Of a DNA stretch of 14,791 bases, positions 1 through 10,100 are shown in pieces. The position numbers were made by a program, and so were the translations under genes. How positions within the stretch are numbered: the first letter of the stretch is position 1; the number at the start of each line of letters is the position of its first letter. The stretch is taken from positions 1-14,791 of the forward strand of contig CALFNR010000043.1 in assembly GCA_937903005.1 (NCBI GenBank), read 5' to 3'. Origin of the DNA: Clostridium_AI sp002297865. Lineage in GTDB: Bacteria; Bacillota; Clostridia; Lachnospirales; Lachnospiraceae. The notes beneath the pieces are model-generated. The model saw nothing but the letters and a program-made list of their open reading frames with translations, was not told the DNA's origin and made no database searches.

Positions 1-3000
1 TTAATGAAGTAGTAGGCAGACTGCTAAAGGAAGAAGAGGATGCTTTGATTGCGCTGTTCTCAGAAGAGACAGAGGAGCAAGATAGTGAAAAACAAGTACA
101 AGTTGAAACGATACCAGCGAAGAAAGAAACTAAAATCAAATCTTTGGAAGAAAGAGAAGAAGTAGAGGATATTGCAATTGTGGGGCTTTCAGGAAAGTAT
201 CCGAAGGCAGACAATTTGAATGAATTTTGGGATAACTTAAGGAATGGAGTAGACTGTATTACCGAAATTCCAAAAGAGCGATGGGACTGGAAGAAGTATT
301 ACAATGAGAAAAAGGGAAGAGAGAATTCTATCTATACAAAATGGGGCGGTTTTATTGATGGTATAGATAAGTTTGACCCATACTTCTTTGGAATTGTTCC
401 AGCAGAGGCAGAAAAAATGGACCCACAAGAGCGTTTGTTTTTGCAGATTGTGTACGAATGTCTAGAAGATGCGGGTTATACACCACAGAAACTTAGTGAA
501 CAAGGAAAAGTGGGAGTTTATGTGGGGGCTATGAACGGGTACTATTCAGGCGGAATTAGTTTATGGTCGATTGCGAACAGAGTGTCCTATCTGTTTGATT
601 TCCATGGTCCAAGTTTTGCTGTGGATTCAGCATGTTCTTCTTCTATGACAGCCTTATGTTTGGCAGTTCAGAGTATCCAGAGAAAAGATTGTGAATCTGC
701 AATTGTTGGAGGAGTGAACTTGGTTGTTTCACCAAAACACTTTATACGACTATGTAATATGCGTATGCTTTCTCCAGGAAATGCATGCAGGGCATTTGGA
801 GAACATGCAGATGGTATAGTAGATGGTGAAGGAGTAGGTGCTGTATTAATAAAACCATTGAAGAATGCCATCGACAATGGAGATCATATATACGGAGTTA
901 TAAAAGCTTCAGAACTGAACTCAGGCGGAAAGACAAATGGCTATACGATACCAAATCCAAAGTATCAGGCAGAAGTAATTAGAAATGCATACCAGAAAGC
1001 CAATATTAATCCTGAGACGCTTAGTTATATAGAAGCACATGGTACGGGTACTGCTTTAGGTGATCCGATTGAGATAGAAGCAATCAGTAAAGTATTTAGG
1101 GAATATACGAATAAATTGCAGTTCTGTTCAATTGGTTCCGTAAAGACCAATATTGGACATAGTGAAAGTGCTGCTGGAATCGCTGCTTTGACAAAAGTAT
1201 TACTACAACTTACGCATCGTAAACTAGTGCCTTCTCTACATTCGGAACGATTAAATGAAAAAATAGATATTAAGGAAACACCATTTTACGTGCAACATGA
1301 GTTAGAAGACTGGACTAATATAAGTAAAATTACTGGACATGTACAAAAAAGAAGGGCAGGAATATCTTCCTTTGGTGCAGGCGGAACCAATGCACATATT
1401 GTCGTGGAGGAATATATATCAGAGGAAGAAAGAAACATGAATGTTCCAAAACAGGTTGTGATAGCACTGTCAGCAAAATCTAAAGAACAGCTTTGTAAGA
1501 AGGCAGCACAATTGAACACAAAACTATTTGATTATGCAGACGATTCACTTTTGGATATTGCATATACGTTGCTAGAAGGAAGAGTAGAGATGCCATATCG
1601 CGTTGCTTTTGTAGCAGCAACTTTAGATGAGGTAAGAGAAAAACTTAAATTAGTGTCAGAAAGAAATGTGGTAAAAGGGATTTTCATAACAGATGAGAAA
1701 GTTACTCAGTTGGATGTGGATGAGGAAGCAGAAGAATGGCTTGAAAGCATCGTAGCATCAGAAGATTTAGCTGAGTTAGCGAAAGCATGGGTAAATGGAT
1801 ATCCGATCGAATGGAATCGTCTATTCCTTGACCAGAAGCCTCATAGAGTAAGCCTTCCAACTTATCCATTTGAAACAGAGCGATATTGGATACAGGAATC
1901 GCTCATAGAAAAAGAAACAGAAAATCCTGTTTTGAAACGATTGGTACATAAGAATTGTTGTAACTATAAAGAGTATCGATTTGAAAGCTGGTTTACTGGC
2001 GAGGAAAGCTTCCTGTCTGGTCATATAGTGAAAGGTAAGAAGATTGTACCTGGTGCAGTATATCTAGAACTTGTACGTCAAGCAGTAGAAGAATTTGTCC
2101 CTTCCGAAGCAAAGAAGTGGTGTCTTGGTGATATCGTTTGGATTCGAGCTTTGGAAATTGAAAGTAAAACAAAAGTAATTACAGAATTTTTCGTAAATGA
2201 AGATCAAAGTATACGTTTTGAAGTATATACATTGGAAGAGGAAGAGCGGAAAGTACTGCACTGCAAAGGAAATGTATTAAAGATGCAGGAAGAAGAATTA
2301 CTTGATTTTTCGCAGATAAAGGAAGAGCTGTTAAGAGAAGAAAGTATACCTGGAGACATTTGCTATGATAAGTTTGAACAACTTGATATGGAGTACGGTA
2401 TTGAAAATCGAGTAGTAAGTTGTGCTTATGTATCGGAGTCGAAAACGCTATTAAAGCTTGAGCTTCCAAAAGTGATAGAGGAATCCCCATTGGATTGCAT
2501 GGCTCATCCTAATTTGATTGATGCTTCTCTCCAAGGAATTTTCATTCTTAACATGGACAAAGACAATCCAGAAACAAAAGTGCCATATGGTATCGAAGAA
2601 ATCAGCTTTATAAAAGAAGCAGAAACCTCCATGTGGGCGTATATTCGCAAAAACAGAGCAGCAAAAGATGAAAGTTATGATGTATTTATATTTGATTATA
2701 ATGGAAATCTGTGTATTTCATTGAATAAGGTTATTATGAAAGAGATTACTACAGTTTGCAGCAGTAATCAGATCTTAATGGAATATCATTTTATAAAGCA
2801 GTCAAGAAGTGAAAAAGACGAAGAAAAGACACATTTTGAGCAAAAAGCAGTTATTATGTGTGATTTTGAAAAGGATTTCGTAGAGGCAGTAAAAGAGAAT
2901 TTATCGGATACCATCATATATGATATGCAGTATAACGAGAGCGAGGATGAGGTTTCATATCTGACAAGATGTTTTGACCTGCTTAAGAAACTCGTCAAAG

Positions 3001-4196
3001 AGAGAAAAAATGATCAGATTTACATTCAAGTCATTCTTCCAGCTAACAAGAAAAAACTAGTGTATGCAGGCTGGATTCCTGCATTGCGAAGTGCAAAACT
3101 AGAAATTCCTAAGTTAGGTGGACAGGTAATTTCAGTAGAAGATACGTGCTCTGTAAAGCAATTAGGGGAAATCCTAAAGGAAAATTACGGAATAGCAGAT
3201 GTACAAAAAGTGGAATATCAGGAAGGAAAACGACTGGTAGAATGCTTAAAAGGTCAGAAAGCCAGGAAATGTGACAAAGACCTATCTTACTGGAAAGAGA
3301 ACGGAGTGTACATTATCGCTGGTGGCGCAGGTGGGTTAGGAAGAGTTCTGATTAAAGAATTATCGCAAACACTACATAGAGGAAAAGTGATAGTGCTTGG
3401 TCGCTCTTATTACCAGAAAACAGAATTCCGATGCTATGAAAAGCCAGGTTTCACAGTACAGTATTTGCAGGCAGATGTGACGGATAGAGTGCTGATTGGT
3501 CAAGTAGTTTCTGAGATTGAAAAACGAGAAGGAGCTGTAAATGGTGTTTTTTATGTAGCAGGTGTAATCGAAGATTCTGTTATTGTGAAGAAGGAATTAG
3601 AACAGTGCAGAAAAGTACTACAAGCGAAAGTAGCTGGCGTTCAAAATCTAGAGGAAGCAACAAAAAATACTGGATTAGATTTCTTTGTAATTTACTCCAG
3701 TATTGCAGGGGTTCTTGGAAATGCAGGACAGGCGGACTATGCGATGGCAAATGGCTATTTAGATGCATTTGCACAATATCGTAATACGCTTGTGAGAGAG
3801 GGTAAAAGAAGTGGAATTACCATTTCTATTAACTGGCCACTGTGGAAAAGCGGAGGCATGTTAATGAGCGGTCAGGAACAGATTCGATTTGAGGAACGAA
3901 CAGGAATTAGTCCATTGTCGGATAAAGATGGAATCCAATGCCTAAAAGATACCTTGTGTCAAAAAACAGAGAGAGTTCTGTATCTTCAAGGACGCGAATC
4001 CGTTCTCGAACAGATTACGAATAGGTATTCAGAGACAGAACGTGTACTGGAAGAAAAGAACAGTACAGTAGAGGAAAGTACAGAATTAGATAGATTGATT
4101 AAAGATGTACGAGATGGTTCCATTTCGGAAGAAATGTTTGAACGTATCTTGAGAGAAATAAGTCAAAGGGGGGGACTCAGTGAAGAACCAGTATAA
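1..4196 (+). CDS. Trans-AT modular polyketide synthase, 5'-partial: (ACP end)-KS-DH-KR
   Basis: Extends a thioester-bound polyketide chain by two carbons and reduces the new beta-keto group to an alkene, together with the ACP at the start of the next gene. The first complete codon is at nt 3 and the frame is open to the left edge, so the true start lies outside; the stop is TAA 4194-4196. Order: tail of an ACP (nt 3-65), KS1 (165-1415), post-KS linker (1416-1892), DH1 (1923-2748), KR1 (2770-4020) and a charged helical tail. KS1 has Cys-His-His at 633, 1038 and 1158; DH1 has His 2022 and Asp 2520; KR1 has Lys 3627, Ser 3699, Tyr 3738 and Asn 3750. No AT and no GHSxG motif is present, which is the trans-AT hallmark. 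It ends without an ACP, which is supplied by the downstream gene overlapping it by 17 nt. The family and domain calls are secure; the product is unknown. Confidence 0.95.
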   Translation, partial: NEVVGRLLKEEEDALIALFSEETEEQDSEKQVQVETIPAKKETKIKSLEEREEVEDIAIVGLSGKYPKADNLNEFWDNLRNGVDCITEIPKERWDWKKYYNEKKGRENSIYTKWGGFIDGIDKFDPYFFGIVPAEAEKMDPQERLFLQIVYECLEDAGYTPQKLSEQGKVGVYVGAMNGYYSGGISLWSIANRVSYLFDFHGPSFAVDSACSSSMTALCLAVQSIQRKDCESAIVGGVNLVVSPKHFIRLCNMRMLSPGNACRAFGEHADGIVDGEGVGAVLIKPLKNAIDNGDHIYGVIKASELNSGGKTNGYTIPNPKYQAEVIRNAYQKANINPETLSYIEAHGTGTALGDPIEIEAISKVFREYTNKLQFCSIGSVKTNIGHSESAAGIAALTKVLLQLTHRKLVPSLHSERLNEKIDIKETPFYVQHELEDWTNISKITGHVQKRRAGISSFGAGGTNAHIVVEEYISEEERNMNVPKQVVIALSAKSKEQLCKKAAQLNTKLFDYADDSLLDIAYTLLEGRVEMPYRVAFVAATLDEVREKLKLVSERNVVKGIFITDEKVTQLDVDEEAEEWLESIVASEDLAELAKAWVNGYPIEWNRLFLDQKPHRVSLPTYPFETERYWIQESLIEKETENPVLKRLVHKNCCNYKEYRFESWFTGEESFLSGHIVKGKKIVPGAVYLELVRQAVEEFVPSEAKKWCLGDIVWIRALEIESKTKVITEFFVNEDQSIRFEVYTLEEEERKVLHCKGNVLKMQEEELLDFSQIKEELLREESIPGDICYDKFEQLDMEYGIENRVVSCAYVSESKTLLKLELPKVIEESPLDCMAHPNLIDASLQGIFILNMDKDNPETKVPYGIEEISFIKEAETSMWAYIRKNRAAKDESYDVFIFDYNGNLCISLNKVIMKEITTVCSSNQILMEYHFIKQSRSEKDEEKTHFEQKAVIMCDFEKDFVEAVKENLSDTIIYDMQYNESEDEVSYLTRCFDLLKKLVKERKNDQIYIQVILPANKKKLVYAGWIPALRSAKLEIPKLGGQVISVEDTCSVKQLGEILKENYGIADVQKVEYQEGKRLVECLKGQKARKCDKDLSYWKENGVYIIAGGAGGLGRVLIKELSQTLHRGKVIVLGRSYYQKTEFRCYEKPGFTVQYLQADVTDRVLIGQVVSEIEKREGAVNGVFYVAGVIEDSVIVKKELEQCRKVLQAKVAGVQNLEEATKNTGLDFFVIYSSIAGVLGNAGQADYAMANGYLDAFAQYRNTLVREGKRSGITISINWPLWKSGGMLMSGQEQIRFEERTGISPLSDKDGIQCLKDTLCQKTERVLYLQGRESVLEQITNRYSETERVLEEKNSTVEESTELDRLIKDVRDGSISEEMFERILREISQRGGLSEEPV
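3..65 (+). other. C-terminal helix of a truncated ACP domain (gene 1)
   Basis: The first visible residues, beginning NEVVGRLLKEEEDALIALF, resemble the last helix of PKS carrier domains and the positions after ACP2 and ACP3 in gene 2 (for example LLADYVLECYPEQ). This is why I treat gene 1 as continuing upstream rather than starting at the TTG at nt 45. The phosphopantetheine serine would lie before the window, so the call rests on resemblance and position only. Confidence 0.6.
165..1415 (+). other. Ketosynthase domain KS1
   Basis: Decarboxylative Claisen condensation domain. It opens with EDIAIVGLSGKYP and closes with FGAGGTNAHIVVEEY. The nucleophile lies in DSACSSS (Cys codon 633) and the two histidines in EAHGTGT (1038) and NIGHSES (1158), so it should elongate rather than only transfer the chain. 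It has the trans-AT-like stretch GGKTNGYTIPNP, but preceded by NS where the neighbouring KS2 and KS4 have NH. Confidence 0.96.
1416..1892 (+). other. Post-KS linker with LPTYPF motif; no AT domain
   Basis: About 160 residues between KS1 and DH1, where a cis-AT synthase would carry an acyltransferase of roughly 300 residues. The AT nucleophile motif GHSxG is absent, and the segment ends in SLPTYPFETERYWI, the usual post-KS boundary. Equivalent linkers follow KS2 (about 5959-6440, SLPTYVF) and KS3 (about 10639-11130, degenerate IPSYAF). In trans-AT systems this remnant is thought to help recruit the free-standing AT, which is inference here. Confidence 0.85.
1923..2748 (+). other. Dehydratase domain DH1
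   Basis: Double-hotdog dehydratase that removes water from the beta-hydroxyacyl-ACP made by KR1. The HxxxGxxxxP motif is intact (His codon 2022, in SGHIVKGKKIVPG), as is the second-half motif HPNLIDASLQ (Asp codon 2520, Gln 2532). These features argue against a double-bond-shifting or pyran-forming variant, which usually lack some of them. The normally conserved YGxxF segment reads YGIEN, losing the aromatic residue. Confidence 0.92.
2770..4020 (+). other. Ketoreductase domain KR1
   Basis: NADPH-dependent reduction of the beta-ketone. It has an N-terminal structural half, then a Rossmann half with GGAGGLG from nt 3321, LGRS and DVTD. The catalytic Lys (3627), Ser (3699), Tyr (3738) and Asn (3750, in YAMAN) are all present. 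The motif AGVIEDS carries the Asp (3573) that marks B-type ketoreductases, which give a D-configured hydroxyl, the usual substrate of a trans-alkene-forming DH. The stereochemistry is inferred from this single marker. Confidence 0.93.
4021..4193 (+). other. Charged helical C-terminal tail of gene 1, probable docking segment
   Basis: After KR1 come about 58 residues that are mostly Glu, Arg, Lys and Asp, ending with a segment containing DVRDGSISEEMFERILREI. The N-terminus of gene 2 has a similar short pattern (KLKSGDLDGINAKNAIQQLL). Because the module is divided here, a protein-protein docking pair of the helical kind known between trans-AT subunits is plausible. No fold can be assigned from sequence alone. 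Confidence 0.45.
4165..4174 (+). promoter_or_regulatory. Ribosome binding site of gene 2, containing a G7 homopolymer
   Basis: AAAGGGGGGG ends five bases before the GTG at 4180 and can pair with the 16S anti-Shine-Dalgarno using a G-U wobble. It lies inside the last codons of gene 1, so termination there and initiation at 4180 are probably coupled. A seven-G run is conspicuous in this AT-rich sequence and could also be a site of slippage or of a base-calling error. Confidence 0.6.
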
Positions 4197-7100
4197 GGCA
4201 TTATATGATAAGTTAAAGAGCGGTGATTTAGATGGCATCAATGCAAAAAATGCGATTCAGCAGCTTCTTGTAAATACAGAAGAAGAGAATAGCCTATATC
4301 ATAAAACTTTAATGTTATTAAAGTCAGTATTATCTCCAATTATAAAGGTGCCAGTTGAGCGTATAGAGGAAGAGGCTGCTTTTGATGAGTATGGAATTAA
4401 CTCTATCATGATCATGGATATGACCGAAGAGTTAGAAAAAACATTTAAAGGTCTGTCCCAAACCTTATTTTATGAATGTAGCAATGTGAAGGAACTCACT
4501 TATTATTTCATAAATAATTACAATGATGTTTTACAAAAACGTTTTGTGGAGAAAAAAGAACCTTGTAAAAAGGACAATCAAAGAAGTGTAGAGAAAGCAG
4601 TTCCAAAACCAGTATTAAAAGATGATAAAGCCAAAGAAGCTAAAACAAACGAAGAAGATATCGCAATTATCGGAATTGCCGGGTCTTATCCAGATAGTGA
4701 TGATTTGGACGCATTGTGGGAGAATCTTAGGAATGGAAAAGATTGTATTCGCGAAATTCCAAAAGACAGATGGGACTATAAGAAATATTATTCAGAGAAT
4801 AAGAATGAGGGAGCTATTGATTCAAAATGGGGTGGCTTTCTAAATGAAGTCGATGAATTTGATTCTTTGCTGTTTCACATTTCTCCTGTTGAAGCTGATA
4901 AAATGGACCCTCAGGAACGGATTTTTTTACAATGTGTTTATCACTTATTTGAAGATGCGGGTTATACTAAAAAAACACTTAAGAAAGATGACAAGGCAAA
5001 AGTAGGTGTTTATGTTGGTGTAATGTATGAAGAGTATCAATTCTACGGTGTGGAAGAACAACAAAAGCACAATGAAATTGCTCTTGGAGGAAATGCTGCA
5101 TCGATTGCCAATAGAATTTCTTATGTATTTAACTTAAACGGACCAAGCATAGCAATTAACACTATGTGTTCTTCCTCTCTTACTACAATTCATTTGGCAT
5201 GTCAAAGCATTAAAAGCGGGGAGTGTGATGTAGCAGTTGCAGGAGGGGTGAATATTTCTATTCACCCAAATAAGTACATAACACTTGCTCAGGGTAATTT
5301 TGCTTCTAGTAAGGGAAGATGTGAAAGTTTTGGAAACAGTGGAGATGGATATGTTCCAGGTGAAGGAGTTGGAGCAGTATTAATTAAGCCATTATCAAGG
5401 GCAATTGAAGATGGAGATCATATATATGGTGTAATTAAAGGTTCGGCAATTAACCATGGTGGAAGGACAAATGGCTATACAGTTCCAAATCCTAATATGC
5501 AGGCAGAGGTAATTGAAAGTGCTTTAAAACAAGCGAACATGAATCCGAGAACAATTAGTTATTTAGAGGCACATGGAACAGGCACTATACTAGGAGATCC
5601 AATTGAAATTGCAGGTCTTGAGAAGGTGTACAAAAAGTATTCAGGCGATGTTAAGTATTGTTCAATTGGATCTGTTAAGTCAAACATTGGTCATTGTGAG
5701 GGTGCAGCCGGTGTCGCTGCAATTACCAAGGTTCTTCTTCAGATGAAATATAAAAAGCTAGTGCCATCATTACATGCAGAGGTATTGAATAAGAAAATTG
5801 ATTTTGAACATTCTCCCTTTGTTGTTCAGCAAGACTTGCAAGATTGGGAGAAGCCAGAAATTGAGATAGATGGTGTAACACAAACATATCCTAGAAGAGC
5901 TGGAATTTCCGCTTTTGGTGCAGGCGGTTCTAATGCACATATTATCTTAGAAGAATATGATGAGGCAGCAGAACAAATTCTTGAGAATTATAATAAACCT
6001 TATATGATTGTTCTATCTGCGAGAACAAAGAAGAGTCTTTATGAAGCTTGTAATCAGCTTCTTAGTGCGTTAGAAGCACATAAATATCAGGAGAGTGACT
6101 TGCCTAGAATTGCTTATACATTACAGGTGGGCAGAGAAGAGATGCATGTAAGGACTGGATTTGTCATTTCCTCTATCGAAGAATTGAAGGAAGCATTAAA
6201 AGAACGCCTATCAAGCCAAAGTAGTGATGAGTCTTGTTTCAAAGAAGTAATGGAACTAACATCAGAAGATAGATTAGATAGAGAATATCAGCTGATTCAA
6301 TACATTCAACAAAAGAATTATGACGAAGTTGTAAAACTATGGGAAAAGGGGTGTCTGGTAGACTGGAATTTATTCTACTCAGAAAAGAAGCCAGTAAAAA
6401 TCAGCTTACCTACTTATGTATTTGAAAAGAAAAAACATTGGTATAAAAAGAGAGAAGCACAAAAAGAATCCGTTATGTTATATGAGCCAGTGTGGAAAAC
6501 AACTGCACAAGATAACTTAGAAGCTGGTACGTCAAAGAGAGTATTCTTTGTCTATCGTGCTTCTGCAATCCCAATGTTAAACATATTAGATGATTACTAT
6601 CAAAAAGCTGGGGCATTCACACAAAGAATGATTGTACATGAGGATGTTCCATGTGATTTTGGTTTTATGGAAAAGGAAGAGTTTGACACTATTTTTTACC
6701 TATCCGAGATGGGTGTGGGAAAAGTGGAGAACATCAATCAGGACACCATATATTTTCTTCAGTTTGCAAAAGCGGTTAAGAAATATGCAAGGGCAAAGAA
6801 GAAACTAAATTGCTATATTCTCACGTTCAATAATTACGGATATAAGGAAACACCAGTACACTTAATGAATGGTGGCATTACAGGAGTTACCTATTCTCTA
6901 GCGCAAAGCAGCGTTGGGTTAAAAGTAAGAAGTCTGGATCTGTCTGTGGATGAGGTAAATCAGTGTGTGAATAAAGATAAACTAGCCCAGACTGTTATAG
7001 GAGCAAAACCTTCAGCAAGCGGAGAAGTTGTTATAGTACGTGACCTAGAAACCTATAGACAAAACTTTAGGAAAATAGCTTTGCCAGCAAAGGAGACTTT

Positions 7101-10100
7101 CTCATCGGATGGAGTTTATGTCATATTAGGAGGTACTGGCACAGTTGGTTCAATTATAACCCGCTTTATGATAAGAAATCATAATGCAAAGATTGTATGG
7201 TTAGGAAGAAAAGACAAAGATGCAAAAGAAGTAAAAGAAAAACAGCGTTCTTGCGCTTTCTGCGGAAATGAGCCAGCTTATGTACAGGCCGATGTTACGG
7301 ATTATGATCAGGTGAAAACAGCTATTTCACAGATAAGGAATACCTATGGAAAGATTCGTGGAGCAATCTTTTCAGGAGTAGTATTTGATATACATAATGA
7401 GATTGCAACGACCACGATTGAGCAGTTCGAACGGATTTTAGAGGTAAAAACAAATGGAAGCATGAATTTTTATAATGTTTTGGAACAGGATGATTTGGAC
7501 TTTTTATGTTATTTTTCATCGGGACAGTCCTTTGATTTTTCACCAGCAGGCAATCTATGTGCTTATGCATCTGGTATTACATTTACAGATACACTGGTAC
7601 GTTATTTGCAAAAGAAAGCAAAGTTTCCAGTAGGTTGTATTAATTGGGGATTCTGGAAGAGTTCTGTCAGTGAAGCATTTGGTAAGAATCTGGATAATTG
7701 TATTGAAGATGAACAAGGCTTTGAAATGTTTAGTTACGCAGCAGCAGTAATGAAACAGCAGTCAGCTTCTCAAATTGTGTGCATGGATTTAGAACACATG
7801 AAAGGAAGTGAACGGTATTTGGAGAAAGATACCGATGCCGTGTCCATTCTAGCTCATGTAAATCAGGAATATGATACGAGTTCCTTTACCCAGGAGTATG
7901 GAGACAGACTTGAATTACCAAAGGATTTAGAAGATGCAATCGTAAGAGTTCTGGGAGTAAGGGTAAAGAATGCATTAGCTGGAAAGTTATCCGAAAAATA
8001 TGTTCTATGGATGGATGAGTGTAAACGCATATTAGAAGAACACATCGAATTGGAACAAGGTGGAATCGTTTCTGATAGTCAAATAGAAGACCAGTGGAAT
8101 AAGGTAGCAGAAAAATATTCTGCGAAAGAGGATTACAAAGTATCAATAAGACTTTTAAATGAATGCTTAAATAATCTTTCTGATATTTTAGAAGGTAAGG
8201 TTGCTGCGACAGATGTTATTTTCCCAAATGGTACGATGGAACTGGTAGAAAGCATTTACAGTCAAAACTCCATTGAAGATTTTTATAACGAAGTTTTAGC
8301 TGATTACGTGATACGTTGTATGGAAGTAATTAAGACACGTAAGAAGACAGGAAAAATTAGAATATTAGAAGTCGGTGCAGGAACGGGTGGTACAAGCTGT
8401 ATTGTGCTTAAGAAGTTAGCGCCATATAGAGATAATGTAGAATACTACTATACTGATATATCAAACTCATTTTTAGTATTCGCAAAAGATAAGTTCTCTG
8501 AATATCGTGATTTTATGACATTTAAAATATGGAATGCAGAGGAGGCTTATCAGGGAACAGAAAAGTTTGATATTATCCTTGCAACAAATGTATTACACTC
8601 TACTAGAAATATGCGTCAGACTTTACAGAACATTCATAATGCAATGAGTGTAAAAAGCATTCTGCTTGTTAACGAGATTACGGATAAGAATTTGGTAGAA
8701 ACTTTGACCTTTGGTTTATTAGATGGATGGTGGAAATTTGATGATCCTGAGTGCAGAATACTAGGAAGTCCACTTTTAAGTAATGCAAAATGGAAAGAAG
8801 TGCTGAATGCTTCTGGATTCTCAAAAGTTGTGCTTCCACTAGAACACTCTGCCAAAATCAAACAACAGGTAATTCTTGCGGAACACGATGGAATCGTAAC
8901 AGAGAACTTGCCTCTTAAGACAGAAACAGAAAAAGTGAAGAAGGTTGCTGCTAAAAAGGTAGAAGCAGTTACATATAGAAATGATATGAAGAAACAAGAT
9001 AGTAAAAAGACATCATTTAAAGGTGCATTAGAAAAGGATGTAAAAGCAATACTAGGAGAGGTTCTTAACCTGGAAGAAGATGAGATAAAGAGTAATGAAG
9101 CATTCTCAGATTATGGTTTAGATTCGATTCTAGGCTCTTCCTTTATCGGAAAGTTAAATGATACATTCCACATTGAGTTAAATAATGCAATCTTATTTGA
9201 CTATACGTCTGCGCAACTTCTGGCTGATTATGTTTTAGAGTGCTATCCAGAGCAAGTAGAGCAGATTTATGGTGCGACACAGGATGTCAAAGAAGATAGT
9301 GTGCCTGTAGAGGATATCGTTTATGTGGAAGAAGTGTTACAAGAAGATAGAAGTAGCGAGAAAGAAGAATATGTGGGCAGTAATCGTATGGAAGCAGACT
9401 GCAAAATAGCAGTAATTGGAATGTCAGGTCAGTTCCCAGATGCATCAACTGTTGAGGAGTTGTGGAATAACTTACTGCTTGGTAAAAACTGTGTGCACGA
9501 ACTGCCGAAGGAGTATTTAGATATAGAAAACTATTATGATAGCGAGCAGCAGACTGGAAAAACATACTGTAAGTGGGGAGGAATTTTATCAGAGAAGGAA
9601 TACTTTGAGCCACTATTTTTCAACATATCTCCTAGAGATGCAGCAGATATGAGCATACATCAACGACTTATTTTGCAGGAAGGATGGAAGGCAATAGAAG
9701 ATGCAGGATATAATCCTAAAACGCTGTCTGGAAGCAAAACAGGAGTGTATATTGGAGCAGAGCCAGTCAAGACAGTGGGAGATTCTTTCGTTGGATCATC
9801 CGATGCCATTGTGTCCTCAAGGTTGTCCTATCTTCTAAATCTCAATGGACCGGCCTTAACTGTAAATACGGGATGTTCATCCTCAGCAGCAGCAATTCAT
9901 CTTGCTTGTGAAAGCTTAAAGAGTGGAGCTGTGGATATGGCTTTGGCAGGAGGAATCTACGCAGATTTGAATCAACAGTCGTTAATTGCACTAAGTGCGA
10001 TTGGAATGCTTTCTAAATCAGGTAAATGCCATACTTTTGATGAAAGTGCGGATGGAACCGTTATGTCTGAAGGAGTAGGAGTAGTGGTTCTAAAACGTCT

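Noticed and set aside
45..47. TTG at 45 as the start of gene 1, with purine-rich sequence upstream
   Set aside because: The frame is open to the left edge and the residues before the TTG fit the last helix of an ACP, so this is an internal codon. A start outside the window is more likely.
1416..1892. Possible cis-acting AT domain after KS1, and likewise after KS2 and KS3
   Set aside because: The segments are only about 160 residues, lack GHSxG, and end in LPTYxF-type linker motifs.
4622..4843. 73-residue plus-strand open frame
   Set aside because: Lies out of frame inside the ACP1-KS2 region of gene 2, whose conserved motifs occupy the other frame; no ribosome binding site or recognisable product.
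9287..9613. Antisense open frame of 108 residues, and similar minus-strand frames such as 2179-2490 and 12414-12668
   Set aside because: All lie opposite well-conserved PKS coding sequence, with Leu/Ser/His/Phe-rich composition typical of antisense translation and no recognisable domain.
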